NCBI GenBank assembly: GCA_036346205.1
Contig: JARFJB010001486.1
Coordinates: 1,471,501-1,535,500 of the forward strand
From: Vesta saturnalis
Taxonomy: Eukaryota > Arthropoda > Insecta > Coleoptera > Lampyridae
Direction of reading: 5' to 3'
DNA: 64,000 nucleotides
The stretch's first letter is position 1, and each line of letters begins with the position of its first letter. Position numbers and translations under genes: made by a program. Under the pieces are notes generated by a model. That model did no database searches. It saw nothing but the letters and a program-made list of their open reading frames with translations, and was not told the origin of the DNA. Below are positions 11,771 to 22,000 of this stretch, in pieces.

Positions 11771-11824
11771 GTATCTCCTCTGTAGGGGTAAGTTTGAGCA
11801 CAAAGTTGAAGTTTGCACGTAACA
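11577..11824 (+). repeat. 5' LTR of the gypsy-type element
   Basis: Shares with 17851-18160 long, nearly identical stretches such as 'gctagaaaagtggcaaatta', 'ctggcgcccttctc' and 'ctcctctgtaggggtaagtt', and ends at the same point '...gtttgcacgtaaca'. A TA tract at about 11730-11767 is internal to the LTR. Relative to the 3' copy it lacks about 48 bp ('gggaccctcc...' to 'cttatatc') next to the TA tract, consistent with repeat-mediated deletion. The 5' boundary is uncertain because similarity starts in T-rich text. Confidence 0.8.
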
Positions 11825-11841
11825 GAGGAAGATACTTTTTC

Positions 11842-11859
11842 TGGCGCCCAACGTGGGGC
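11842..11859 (+). promoter_or_regulatory. Primer-binding site complementary to tRNA-Lys(CUU)
   Basis: 'tggcgcccaacgtggggc' is 18 bases complementary to the 3' end of animal tRNA-Lys(CUU) including its CCA. It lies 17 bp after the LTR end, slightly further than the few bases usual for LTR elements. It would prime minus-strand DNA synthesis. Confidence 0.85.
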
Positions 11860-12185
11860 CGACATTTCTAAAACTCTTTTCTGTCCCTATTAAAATTTTT
11901 TTTTGCTATAAGTATTTGTTACGTTCATATTATACTGATATAATGGTAAAATTTAAAACTATTTTTTATTGAGGTCTTATTATTTACTTTAGTTACTAGC
12001 CTTTGTGTTTAGATTTAGATTGGGGTTGTTGTTTAGAAAATTCTGTACACATTATTTTCGACTTTCTTACTTTAGGTTTATAAATTTATTTGATTGCTGT
12101 GAATAGTATACCGACACTATTTCACAATTAATACCATTTTTTTGATAGTTTACTCTTGTTAAATATTTAAATTTTATTATGCATT

Positions 12186-13574
12186 ATGGCGAACTCATGG
12201 AAAATAGAAGTAAACCGCTTACTCAAAACTGAACTTCAATATGAATTAACTTCTCGAGGAATACCTTCCGATATCCCTGTAGAACTTTTACGTAAGGCTG
12301 TGCGTAGTGCTCTAGAATTAGACACAACTAAATCTTTGACTGGTGTCGAGCATCAAATTGACTTTAAGACTGATCTGGCTGCTGTACGTTCAGCAGAAAA
12401 TGAACTTACGACTGCTCTTTCAACCTTTTCGGGAGATATCACTACTGTTTCGTTTAAACGTATGCGAACTCTTTGGATTCATGCTCAAAGACGTTGTGAA
12501 CGTATGAAATGTACTTCAGCTGAGGAAATCTCAGAGAAAAATCAACTTCTGCTGTCTTTCCAGATGATAAGATCTGAAGTCGAATCGAGTTATCGAAAAG
12601 CCAAACCTTCTACTTCTGTGAGTTTTTCACAAGTTGTTTCTTCTAGCACTTCTGTTACGAAATCAACTTCTGATTGTGAACCTGAATATCTTTCATCAGA
12701 TTCTGAAGGTCATGTTTCGACACCAAAACCTATTTCTGCTGTGCCTACTGTTTCTTCTGCTATCGCTGCTTATCCTAAATATTTTTCTGCAGCAAAACTT
12801 AATCTAACATTTTCGGGGGAAGGTACTACTTCACTATTAGAATTTCTTACACGTATTGAGGAACTGGTTTCGACTAGAGGTTTAACTCACAGCTATTTGT
12901 TCTCTGCTTGTACTAAATTATTAACCGGAAAATCATTATTATTGTTTAGGGCTCACAAAGCCTCACTATCTTCTAGGGCAGACGTAGTGACTTTACTCAA
13001 GTCTGAATTTCTTCCAGTTGACTTTGAGGAACGACTTCTGAATGAAATTAAATCGCGAACGATGGGGGCGACTGAAACGATCGGAATTTATGTAGCTACG
13101 ATGCAAGGGTTATTTTAACGACTTCTTACTCCACTTTCGGAAGACCAACAGTTACTAATAGTATGACGTAATCTTACTCCTTATTACCAAACTTCTTTAG
13201 CTCTAGTAGAAATCACTTCTCTTACTCAATTAATTTCTTTAGGGAAAAAGCTGGAATATAATAAATATACTATAGATAATTTTAAACCTCTACCTTCTAG
13301 ACGTTCTACGAGACTTCTTGAACCTAATCTTGCTTATGTCGATTCTCATAGCCATTCTTCAACTTCTTCAAGGATGCCTAGACCTTTAGTCAGTACCATC
13401 ACTACTCCTACTCCTACTTCTTCCTCTGCTTCTGTACGCTGTTGGAACTGTCGCAAACAGGACCATACTTCACCGAGGTGTCCTGAACCTCAAAACAAAC
13501 ATTGTTATGGTTGCGGAAAACCTGGCAACACCAAAATCAGTTGTCCTGTCTGTACGAAAAATCAAAAAAACTAA
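12186..13574 (+). pseudogene. gag: Gag polyprotein of the gypsy-type element (two premature stops)
   Basis: One frame runs from MANSWKIEVNRLLKTEL at 12186 to a stop at 13572-13574 (about 463 codons) and is interrupted by TAA at 13116-13118 and TGA at 13164-13166. The first 310 codons carry the capsid-like region (SGEGTTSLLEFLTRIEELV near codons 210-230). The C-terminus has two CCHC zinc knuckles: CWNCRKQDHTSPRC from 13440, then CYGCGKPGNTKISC, in which the expected His is Asn. Gag would bind and package the element RNA. The frame ends exactly on a slippery heptamer followed by TAA, where pol would be reached by a -1 shift. Codon use is uniform with pol. Confidence 0.9.
13565..13574 (+). promoter_or_regulatory. 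Candidate -1 ribosomal frameshift site between gag and pol
   Basis: In the gag frame the sequence reads CAA AAA AAC TAA. It thus contains the canonical A_AAA_AAC slippery heptamer at 13565-13571 immediately before the gag stop. The pol frame that opens here is exactly the -1 frame and continues into the protease. I did not fold the downstream sequence for a pseudoknot. Confidence 0.75.
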
Positions 13575-13906
13575 TTTCGGAATCTCCTGACCGAGTGGAA
13601 GATTCAATCATCTCTTTAATCTCGGATTCTCCATTTTTCGGGTTAGCTGACAAACAGCGCTATCTATTGGACTTTATTTTCGCGAGTGTTCGCAATAACG
13701 AGCGACCATATCTAAACATTTCAATTTTCGGTCACACTGTTAAGGGTTTATTGGACAGCGGGTTTTCACGTACTATAGTGGGTGCTCCGGGTTGGCAAAC
13801 ATTGCAACGCCTACACCTCTCTTTACTTTCTAATCTTTCTTCATCGTTTTGCGCTTTGGCGAATAGTAGTAAATGTCCATTTTGGGCCACTTATCTCTTC
13901 CTTTAA
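13565..13906 (+). pseudogene. pol: Retropepsin (protease) part of pol
   Basis: The frame entered by the -1 shift contains NISIFGHTVKGLLDSGFSRT at about 13715-13774, with the aspartic-protease active site D-S-G at 13754-13762. Retropepsins act as dimers and cut the Gag-Pol polyprotein. The frame runs to a stop near 13906. Homology moves to another frame at about 13870 (GHLSLPLTVEGKSVVLDVLV, then ALILGIDLW near 13970), so a small indel breaks the gene in the second half of the protease. Confidence 0.85.
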
Positions 13907-14990
13907 CTGTAGAAGGTAAATCTGTCGTATTGGATGTACTAGTGGTGCCTGAAGTATCACAAGCGCTTATTTTGGGCATTGACCTTTGGCGAGCGATAAA
14001 CTTTGTACCAGATTTTCGAAATGGGCAATGGTCTTTTGGCACTTCTCCTTCGATAGACTCCATCTCTCAACATCTAAATTCCTTCTCCGAACTTACTCCT
14101 CTTGAACAATCTTCTCCACAGGCACTTTTGGAAACCGCTTTTCCTACAGCTTCTCTTACTATGGGTTGCACTTCTCTGTATGAACATAAAATTTTAACAT
14201 CTTCAGAACCGATTAAGCAACGTTATTACCCTCTTTCTCCTGCTCTTCAAGCAGTAGTTTATAAAGAATTGGATGATATGTTGGCGTTAGGCGTGGTTGA
14301 ACCATCAAACAGTTCATGGTCCAGTCCGGTTGTTTTAGTGAGGAAAAAAGACAAATCGTACCGTTTCTGTATCGACTTTCGGCGACTTAATGCCGTTACT
14401 CAAAAAGATGCTTATCCTCTACCGTATATTACGTCTATCTTAGATCGCTTACGGGATGCGCGATATTTATCCAGTTTGGAGATACGCTCTGCCTACTAGC
14501 AAATACCTCTTTCTCAAGGTTCTAAACGTCTGACAGCTTTTACTGTTCCTAATAGGGTCTTTTCCAATTTACTAGAATGCCTTTTGGGCTGCATAATAGT
14601 CCAGCGACCTTTCAACGCCTTATTGATCGGGTTTTGGGGGCAGATTTAGAACCCTTTTCTTTTGCGTACTTAGACGATATTATTATTATCATTCCTACTT
14701 TCGACAAACACTTAGAAGTTCTCTCACTAATTTTTCAACGTTTGAATGCTTCTGGCTTGACACTCAGGCGAGATAAATGTCAATTTTGTCTTCCAGAATT
14801 AAAATACTTAGGATATGTGGTTAACAAAGATTGACTTTTGATTGATCCAGACAAATTGCTGCAATTCTTTCTATACCTACACCTTCTACGGTTACTGACG
14901 TACGACGCTTGATTGGAATGGCGGGATGGTACAGACGATTTATTCCTAATTTTATTCTCTAACTGCACCACTGAGTGCCCTGACTCGTAA
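13873..14990 (+). pseudogene. pol: Reverse transcriptase part of pol
   Basis: From 14267 the frame shows MLALGVVEPSNSSWSSPVVL, then RFCIDFRRLNAVTQKDAYPL and LDRLRDARYLSSLE, i.e. RT fingers and palm motifs. A stop at 14497-14499 interrupts the block after IRSAY, and a frameshift follows before MPFGLHNSPATFQRLIDRVL at 14577. The catalytic YLDD motif is at 14667-14678, followed by HLEVLSLIFQRLNASGLTL and KYLGYVVNKD (thumb). A stop follows at 14832-14834, then another shift and DVRRLIGMAGWYRRFIPNF near 14900-14960. The polymerase residues are intact, but the frame is broken at least four times. Confidence 0.9.
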
Positions 14991-15084
14991 AAACGCTTCT
15001 TTAACTGGACTCCTGAATGCGATAAACATTCACTTCATGAAAAACTGCTAGTTTCTGCTCCGATCCTTTCCTGTCCTATTTCTC

Positions 15085-15460
15085 TTGCCTTTCTCAATCC
15101 AAACGGATGCTTCCGATTTTGGTCTTGGCACTGTTCTAAGCCAACATACTTCTGCTGGGGAACAAGTGATCAGTTACATCAGTCGATCATTATCTAAGAT
15201 TGAACGTCATTATTCAACAACTAAAAGGAATGTCTGGCTGTGCTTTGGGCAATCGAAAAGTTTAGGCCATATATTGCTCACTTCTCAGTAGTCACCGATC
15301 ACCATTCTCTCATCTGGCTCAATAAACCACCTAATCCTTCAGGGCGTTTAGCTCGTGGGCGATTCGCCTACAACAATATGATTTTACTATCCTTCATAGA
15401 AAAGGCAAAGAACACCTGGTTCCTGATGCATTGTCTCGATCTAAATTAGAAACTATTTCT
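15085..15460 (+). pseudogene. pol: RNase H part of pol
   Basis: PFSIQTDASDFGLGTVLSQ at 15088-15145 carries the first catalytic Asp (TDAS) of the gypsy-type RNase H. YISRSLSKIERHYSTTKR follows at about 15178-15230. A frameshift then leads to LWAIEKFRPYIAHFSVVTDH with the last catalytic Asp (TDH), and shortly after to the DALSR motif that precedes the integrase. RNase H removes the RNA template during reverse transcription. At least two frameshifts make it non-functional. Confidence 0.85.
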
Positions 15461-15584
15461 CATGACTCTCCTACTTTAATCATTTCTCAACCTATCACTG
15501 ACTCGTGGTATTTAAAACTGAAAGATCGTGTATTATCTTCACCTAGAAAGTTTCCTTCTTGGTTCGTGATAGTCTCCGGGACGA

Positions 15585-16695
15585 TTGGAAATTGTAGTTC
15601 CCAAAGAACGACGGGAAAACCATGATGCCTTTACTTCAGGGCATGGCGGAGTAACCAAAACGGTAAATCGCATTTCTAAAATTTATTATTGGCCTGCTCT
15701 TCGTGCAGATGTAGCACGATATATTCGTAGATGTCGGACCTGTGCTGCTCATAAAGTGGAACAGACTGCATCTCCTGGATTCTTCTCTCGCTAGCTGTTC
15801 CTACGCGCCCATGGTAAGTTTTATGTGCAGATATCGTCGGACCTTTACCTAGAAGTTCTCGAGGCTACTTTTATTCTCGTCGTGGCTGACTACTTTACAA
15901 AATTTCCATGTTTTTTCCTTTGAGAACTGGTACTGCTACTGTCATATCTCGTATTGTCGAGGAACATATTTTTCTCATGTTTGGCACTCCACAATATGTT
16001 ATTACTGATAACGGGTCCAATTTCGAAGTAAAGAATTTACTAAGATGTGCTCTAATTATCGTACTACTATTCTCTAACAGACAAATATCACCCTAGGGCT
16101 AATCCTGCGGAACGCATTAACCGCGTACTAAAGACGATGATAGCTTCTTACATCAAGTCGAATCAAAGAACTTGGGACGTTAACTTACCTCAGATTGGTT
16201 GTGTGATACGACCTGCTAAGCACGATATTACTGGATACTCTCACTTATTTCGCGTTTTGTGGCCGCGAACATGTTCTTTACGGCGATCTCTTTCCTAAAC
16301 CTGATTCTGGTTCTCCAATCCTAAATCCTGAACGCGACAAACCTCCTTCTCGCTCTGATCAACTTTATGAATGTGCGGTATAAACAAAATGATTTAGTTT
16401 GGAAACGGAATTTTGTCCTCTATGATGCTGTCCGGCATTTTAATGCTAGGCTAACTCCTAAATTCATGGGTCCGTTCCGAATTAAAGCGGTTGTATCACC
16501 TTGGACGTATGAATTAGAATCTAAGGGCAAATCTATAGGAGTGTTTCACGTGAAAGATCTCAAACCACATTATACTTCTGTAAACTCTCATTCTTCTGAC
16601 TCTGACAGTTCGGCTATTGCTGAAAATATTTCTGTTCTAAAACGACGCTTTCTAAGTCGCTTTCCTAGGCGTCGCAAGCGCCACAAATATTAGTG
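15585..16695 (+). pseudogene. pol: Integrase part of pol
   Basis: The HHCC zinc domain appears as HGGVTKTVNRISKIYYWPAL followed by CRTCAAHK (about 15640-15750). The catalytic core shows an 'ADIVG'-type Asp region near 15825 in another frame, then MFGTPQYVITDNGSNFE at 15977-16027 with the second Asp. The catalytic Glu is in NPAERINR near 16107. The C-terminal domain reads YKQNDLVWKRN and RLTPKFMGPFRIKAVVSPW (16376-16505), ending at 16691-16693. The integrase would insert the cDNA. Several stops and shifts interrupt it. Confidence 0.88.
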
Positions 16696-17527
16696 CGTTA
16701 TATCTATGGGGGTTTGGTTGGGCGCTTATTTGGTGGGCTACTATACGGAGACCTCCTTATACCTCCGTGGCCTAAACATCCGGTCCCTTCTCTCCTCCTG
16801 CCTGCATTTGTTCGGGGGTTCTCCCAACTAATTTCCTCAGGTGATCTTCGGAGACTTGCCCTTTTCATTTCACTTTCCAATCTTCTGTCTTTGATCTAAA
16901 TCTACTCTACCTTCCTACTTCACTTTACTGGATGAATGGGGTCTTCCTACTACTTCCTTAGAGGATCTTGGGATTCTTCTTTCACTTTCCTACCTTCTGT
17001 CTTTGATCTAAATCTACTCTACCTTCCTACTTCACTTTACTGGATGAATGCTGGTATGAATGGACCTAAGAGGAACGGAATTGGCACGCCTTCCCTGTGC
17101 GAGAGAGTCAATGGGAAAAAATTTCCTCTTTCTCTCCTACTATCTCTGAATAGCACCTATGCCATTTCATCTGTGCTAGTTCATGGTGGCGTAGGGTTGG
17201 GTTGGGATCCTTAAGGGGCCTACTTAGTACACTCTTTCGGCCAAGCGGTCAAAATTTTGGGCTGTTTTTCTAGTGGGTTGGGATGGGTTTTCTTCGTTGG
17301 TTTGGATTTTAGGCTGCCGGCTCCTTAAGTTCGCTAGGGTGGGTAACTTTTCCTGTGGGTTGGGTTTCCTTTCTTTCTTCTTTCTGCTATTCTTTTAGGT
17401 TTCTGTATGTGTTCCGTGTGTACCACGGTGAAATTGCTTAGTGTGAATGACTGTGTGACGAAGAGCAACCTACACTACTCCATTATTAAACTACCTATAT
17501 CGACTTTTGCTTCCTTAGACTTTATAT
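16694..17527 (+). other. Region between integrase and 3' LTR, no env recognised
   Basis: Two short ORFs (16693-16899 and 16936-17214) occupy the place where some gypsy elements carry env, but they have no signal-peptide-like start, no fusion-peptide motif and a Phe/Leu/Ser-rich pyrimidine-biased composition. A 69-bp direct repeat lies here. I see no supported third gene. Confidence 0.5.
16870..17050 (+). repeat. Pair of 69-bp direct repeats, 112 bp apart
   Basis: 16870-16938 and 16982-17050 share 'cttctgtctttgatctaaat' and the following text through 'ttactggatgaatg', with only a few mismatches at the start. It looks like a local duplication within the element's 3' untranslated region. Confidence 0.9.
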
Positions 17528-17660
17528 ATAAACCTATTTTGTTCTGTGCTCAGTTTTATATTTTTTTTGGGAAAAGTGCAAATTAACTCGTCTGATCACG
17601 GTTTATACTCCTTTTACTGTTATGCTCTATTACATTGTTTTTCCTAGTGACCGAGACCGA

Positions 17661-17744
<84 letters not shown>

Positions 17745-17785
17745 TGTGTTGTCCTCTGTAGTGGTGTGTGAGTACAAAGTTGAAA
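17528..17785 (+). repeat. Diverged LTR-like block with an internal TA tract
   Basis: The order of landmarks 'tgtgctcag', 'aaaagtgcaaattaact', 'tttttcctagtgaccgag', a TA tract (17662-17740) and 'cctctgtagtgg...gagtacaaagttgaa' parallels the two better-matching LTRs, but identity is clearly lower. It lies only about 65 bp before the 3' LTR. It may be a solo LTR of a related subfamily, or the element's older own 3' LTR with another LTR next to it. Confidence 0.6.
17662..17740. repeat. TA microsatellite inside an LTR-like block
   Basis: About 39 TA units. The 64-codon ORF on the minus strand here is just Tyr-Ile translation of the repeat. Confidence 0.95.
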
Positions 17786-17850
17786 TATAACCAATTATTA
17801 GAAATTAAATATACCGCTTTAATGTTTTGATGACGTTCTACTTTACAACT

Positions 17851-18046
17851 ATTTTTTTCCTAGTGCTCAGATTCTTATACATATTCGTTACTTGGCTAGA
17901 AAAGTGGCAAATTAACTAGTAATCTAGGGATGACTGTTTTATCATTCTAGCTGGCGCCCTTCTCATCTCTTTCAGCTACCATTACCATCTGTATCACTGT
18001 GGGACCCTCCATCTCTACCGTGACCGAGCTACCGGAAAGTCTTATA

Positions 18047-18103
<57 letters not shown>

Positions 18104-18160
18104 GAGGTATCTCCTCTGTAGGGGTAAGTTTGAGTACAAAGTTGAAGTTTGCACGTAACA
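17851..18160 (+). repeat. 3' LTR of the gypsy-type element
   Basis: Closest match to the 5' LTR, starting 'tttttttcctagtgctcaga' and ending 'gtttgcacgtaaca'. It contains a TA tract at 18049-18098 and a 48-bp segment absent from the 5' LTR. The few single-base differences from the 5' LTR suggest moderate age. Confidence 0.8.
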
Positions 18161-18194
18161 AAGTATATGTCAAATCAGACTATGAAAGGATAGC

Positions 18195-18325
18195 TTGGGT
18201 AAATAATTTTGTTTATTTATTTTTTATTTCAATGCATTACAGAAAGTGTTGTCCATATGGTGGTCATTGGTTAGTTAAAGTAGTAACAATAAACGTGCCA
18301 TTTAAGCCTATGACTGAGTACTCTT
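18195..18325. repeat. Short interspersed repeat, copy also at 22125-22245
   Basis: 'tttatttcaatgcattacag' here matches 'ttatttcaatacattgcaga' at about 22146, followed in both by 'tggtgg' and 'aaagtagtaaca'. Same orientation. It flanks the 3' LTR, so the retrotransposon may have inserted next to an older repeat. Confidence 0.6.
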
Positions 18326-18379
18326 TCTTAAGGTTATAAATTTAGTTTTGAGAGTTAGTAAAAAACATTTTGCGATGTG

Positions 18380-18385
18380 TTTATT
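18380..18385 (-). terminator. Polyadenylation signal of the ABCH gene
   Basis: AATAAA on the minus strand (tttatt on +), 82 bp beyond the ABCH stop codon at 18467. This is a normal distance for a 3' end signal; the cleavage site was not determined. Confidence 0.6.
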
Positions 18386-18466
18386 TTAGAATCATTTACA
18401 TTCTAATAATCTTTTAGTTTCTGACAGAATCTAAAAATGGAGTAGTACCTACTACTTATTACTATG

Positions 18467-19082
18467 TCAAGATCTCTGGAATTTAATTAAAATAATACTA
18501 ATCAGTAAACATAATAAAGCCCACAAAGTTGTGGAAAAAAATCCAAAATATACGTCTTGCTTGAAAAAATTCCAGTCACGATGAAAAATATTTCTTAAAC
18601 TTTCAGTCGGTTTTGTTAATGGAAATAAAACACAAAACGGTTTCATAAGCCAATGCATCGCTTCAGTAGGCCAAATTAAGCCGCTTGTAAAAATTGTAGC
18701 GAAATACGTTCCCATGCATATCATTGTTATACCTATTTGTGAATTTGTAATGCAGGATACTAGCAAACCTTATAATAAAACAATTAGATTATAGAATTTT
18801 ATTTTTGATAACTCACCATAGCATATACCAAAAAATCCTGTAAGTATCAAAAGTAATAATGTAAGTAGTAAAGAACCCTTTATAGTCATGCTAAACAAGA
18901 GAAATGTACATATCATTGTTAATGCTGCTTGAACAAACATTATTCCCCATTCCACTATTACATGTGCTAGTAACAGCTCAATTTTATTAATTCCCATTAC
19001 TAAATATCTCTCTAAACTTGCTTCATTTCGCTCTAATAGCATTGCCCATGCCGTTAAAATCACTCCAACTATAAAAACGACT
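18467..19082 (-). CDS. ABCH exons 9-10: C-terminal membrane domain
   Basis: Exon 9 (19082-18817) begins after TTACATTTTCAG and completes the split Ser codon of exon 8. It reads VVFIVGVILTAWAML, then ERNEASLERYLVMGI, then two helices (IMFVQAALTMICTFLLF and LLLTLLLLILTGFFGICYG). A GTGAGT donor at 18816 and a TTATAAG acceptor lead to exon 10 (18768-18467), with GITMICMGTYFATIFTSG, the conserved GLIWPTEAMHWLMKP, PLTKPTESLRNIF and a last helix LWALLCLLISIILIKF, then stop. This matches the ABC2-type membrane domain of ABCH proteins. The joining intron is 14.2 kb while all the others are under 100 bp. Confidence 0.88.
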
Positions 19083-22000
19083 CTGAAAATGTAAATTAAA
19101 TTAATTTAGTAAGAAACGATGCAGACATTATCTACAGTAATTAAACTATTCAGGCAAATTATCTTATTTTTACTTATTAATTTAAGAACACTTATTAACT
19201 TTAGAACGTTAGTTGTAAATACCACATTGAAAAAACTAAATACCAAATACGCAATCACATGTTTCATATCTACTCGTGGAATAATGCCACAAATGTATCA
19301 AAAATATACAATGATTGCGTCATAAAATAAAACTAGGGTAATGGACGACATTCATCGAATATTATGCCATACCACTGCAAGCTAATATAAGTGTGACTAA
19401 TTACAGCAAATAATGTATTAAGGGATAAAACAAGAGTATAATTTTCGGAGCGAATAATTGTGGGAATACACATGAACAACGGTTGAAAGTTAAACTACAG
19501 GAAATGCTACTAGTAAACGTATTACTAGCGACTGAAACTCATTCTTCCGTAAATTCTAGATTCAGAAGTTGTACTGTATTCATTTGAAGATATAGTAGCG
19601 AATACTGTTTTGACTATATTAATTTTCAACTTCATAGACTGTTCGACAAAGTTTTGAGCACATTGTCCTGATTCAAAAGGGCTTAAATCCAAGAGTCCCA
19701 TGTCTTCCGACAGTATTCTTGTGTTAATACGGTAAATTTCATTTTTTATGTACCATGAATATTCACTTAATATATGATTAATATACAAGGAGTCTAGCAC
19801 GTAGTTTTCCGGTCTAAATTCTGTTACTACTTTCAAACAGCTATATTTAAACTGAAATATATAATTTTTAAAACTCTCGGATTCGGCCGTAGCTGTGTAA
19901 ACTATTAATCACCAGAAACTACTGATTGTCTTAGATATAACTGTTTGTTTAATCTCTGGCTGCATTTATTCTTGTGTGTCAATTCGTTCAAATTATTTAC
20001 TTCGTAGCCAATAGCCTGTCCAATATTTATATTTCGCTTCTTTAATTGTTTACATTTATTCGAAATTTAGTATAAACAAAAATTATCTTCGGGGTCAGTT
20101 GAAACTAAGTTTACATGTGTTGCAAATATTGACAAACTATTTTAATTAAAAGTGGATTCTTTTATTTGCCGGATGAAACACTATTATTTATTATGTACGT
20201 AATTGTGCGTCTGTTTATATCTGTTACTTCGTGTAAATTTTCTCTTACGGCTTCCTTCCTCCTTCACCTTTGGGGGTTTGTTCAAATAGTTTTGTGAAGT
20301 GACGCAGATTTTTGGAATTACATTTTTAATTTTTATTTCTGAATAGAGAATTGTTTTGGTTTTTATTAATTGAATGTAGGTTTATTTGAACATAGAAAAG
20401 TTTTATGTTTATTTTGTTTAGTAGCGTAGTGTTTGTCTAGAAACGAACAGTGTCAGTTATTGAATGTTGCCTCTGTTAATAAGCGTCTTGATTTGAGGTA
20501 TTTAACGAATGTGACGTTTAAATGACCGGATTTGACGTTTTTATATTCTTTTGTTTCTGAATGAATGATGTCGTTACCAGGAGGCAAGGTTTAAGACACG
20601 TGTACGAGACCTCCCAGTGTTAATGGGCATAGTCACGGGTCGCACGTACAGGGAGTGTGACGTACGTAGTAGTTGATGAGGGTTATTCCCTGACCAATTG
20701 ACGAGCGTAACCTCGAACTTTAATACTGCACCCCACTTTGGTTGCAAATTTGGACTTTTTATTTATCCACCGCGTCCATGCGCCTGGATCGCCTTACGGA
20801 CATGCCATGTCAGGGTTTGGTTACTGTCCACCCTGTTTTAGAATTGAGGCCCTACAGTCTTCGACTGTGACGTAGTGGCGGTGTTGCGGTACAGTACATA
20901 GTTTTAATTCTTGTCCTAGTGATGATGACTTGAGCTTATCCGCTCTCCACCACATACCGTTAGTTGTGACTCCTGCTTGTGGGTGTGTGTTTCTTTGTGT
21001 GTAACATAAATGAAACGGAAATTGTAGAGTATGGGTTGTGACGTTGCAAGTAAATTCAGTACTTATGTTTCTTGACTAAATAGTGTAATATGCAATCAAT
21101 TGGTAAACGTTATTCGTATAGATAAATAAATTTCATATTAAAAATTTATAAATTAAGAAACAAGCCATGTTCCTGAGAGACGCAGAAAATAATTGTGAAT
21201 GGGTTAAATCTATTTACGTAAATATGGCATGAATCATACACTTAAATTCAAAATAAGTGGATGAAATAACTAATGTCTAGACTGTTAAACAGTTTTAGAG
21301 GACGCATAAACAGTAGTTACGTCAATGAAAACTTTAAAATTCAATTCGTAAATTGTGAAAGGTAACGATCCTAGATTGTATGGGGATTGATTGTAAAGTT
21401 AACATTCTAACGTGTTTGGTAGGTAAAACAGAAATTTAATGAATAACTGGATTTGGACATGTTTAGGTATGGGAATAAATAAGTGTAGAATATCATCATA
21501 TTTAGTCATTTTTTTGATCAGAAAACATCAAAAAACACATTTTTTTAGGACAACTATGCAACATCTCCTATAAGAAGTGAGCTTAAAAAATAATGTTATC
21601 AAACCAACGTTAACATATATCTATTTCAATTATCAATAAATTGAACATTCAATAACAAAATCTCAAGTATTAATGAATTTTTTAAGCTTAGTTATTAAAG
21701 CTATAATGAAGGTGGTTTACTATTCAATTAAATTGAGAAAGGTCATTTCGCGATTTAAATTACCGGATCGTATATAGTGTGAACGCAATTTAAATTCTAT
21801 TAAAGTTTGTATATAATTGCATCAATACTTCTTACTGAAAATAAGTATTGAGTTTGGTAAAAATAATAATCATGTTCTACATACATAGAGACAAAATTTG
21901 CATCGATTTGGGCTTGAATCTCGATGGCGCAGTTAGTTAGCGCGGTACTCTAGCAAAGTACAGGTCATAGGTTCAAATCCTACTCGAGGTAAACTTTTTA

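Larger units (their letters stand above)
11577..18160 (+). mobile_element. Ty3/gypsy-type LTR retrotransposon, degenerate
   Basis: LTR-like sequence at 11577-11824 is followed by a tRNA-Lys primer-binding site, gag, pol (protease, RT, RNase H, integrase in that order) and a matching LTR at 17851-18160. Integrase after RNase H, the YLDD polymerase motif and the integrase C-terminal KFMGPFRI block place it in Ty3/gypsy (Metaviridae). gag has two premature stops and pol has several frameshifts and stops, so the copy is dead. A third, diverged LTR-like block lies just inside the 3' end (about 17528-17785). No clear target duplication is visible because the 5' boundary runs into TA repeat. Confidence 0.9.

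Noticed and set aside
16693..17214. Possible env gene of the gypsy-type element
   Set aside because: Only two short frames with biased composition; no signal peptide, cleavage site or membrane anchor could be seen.
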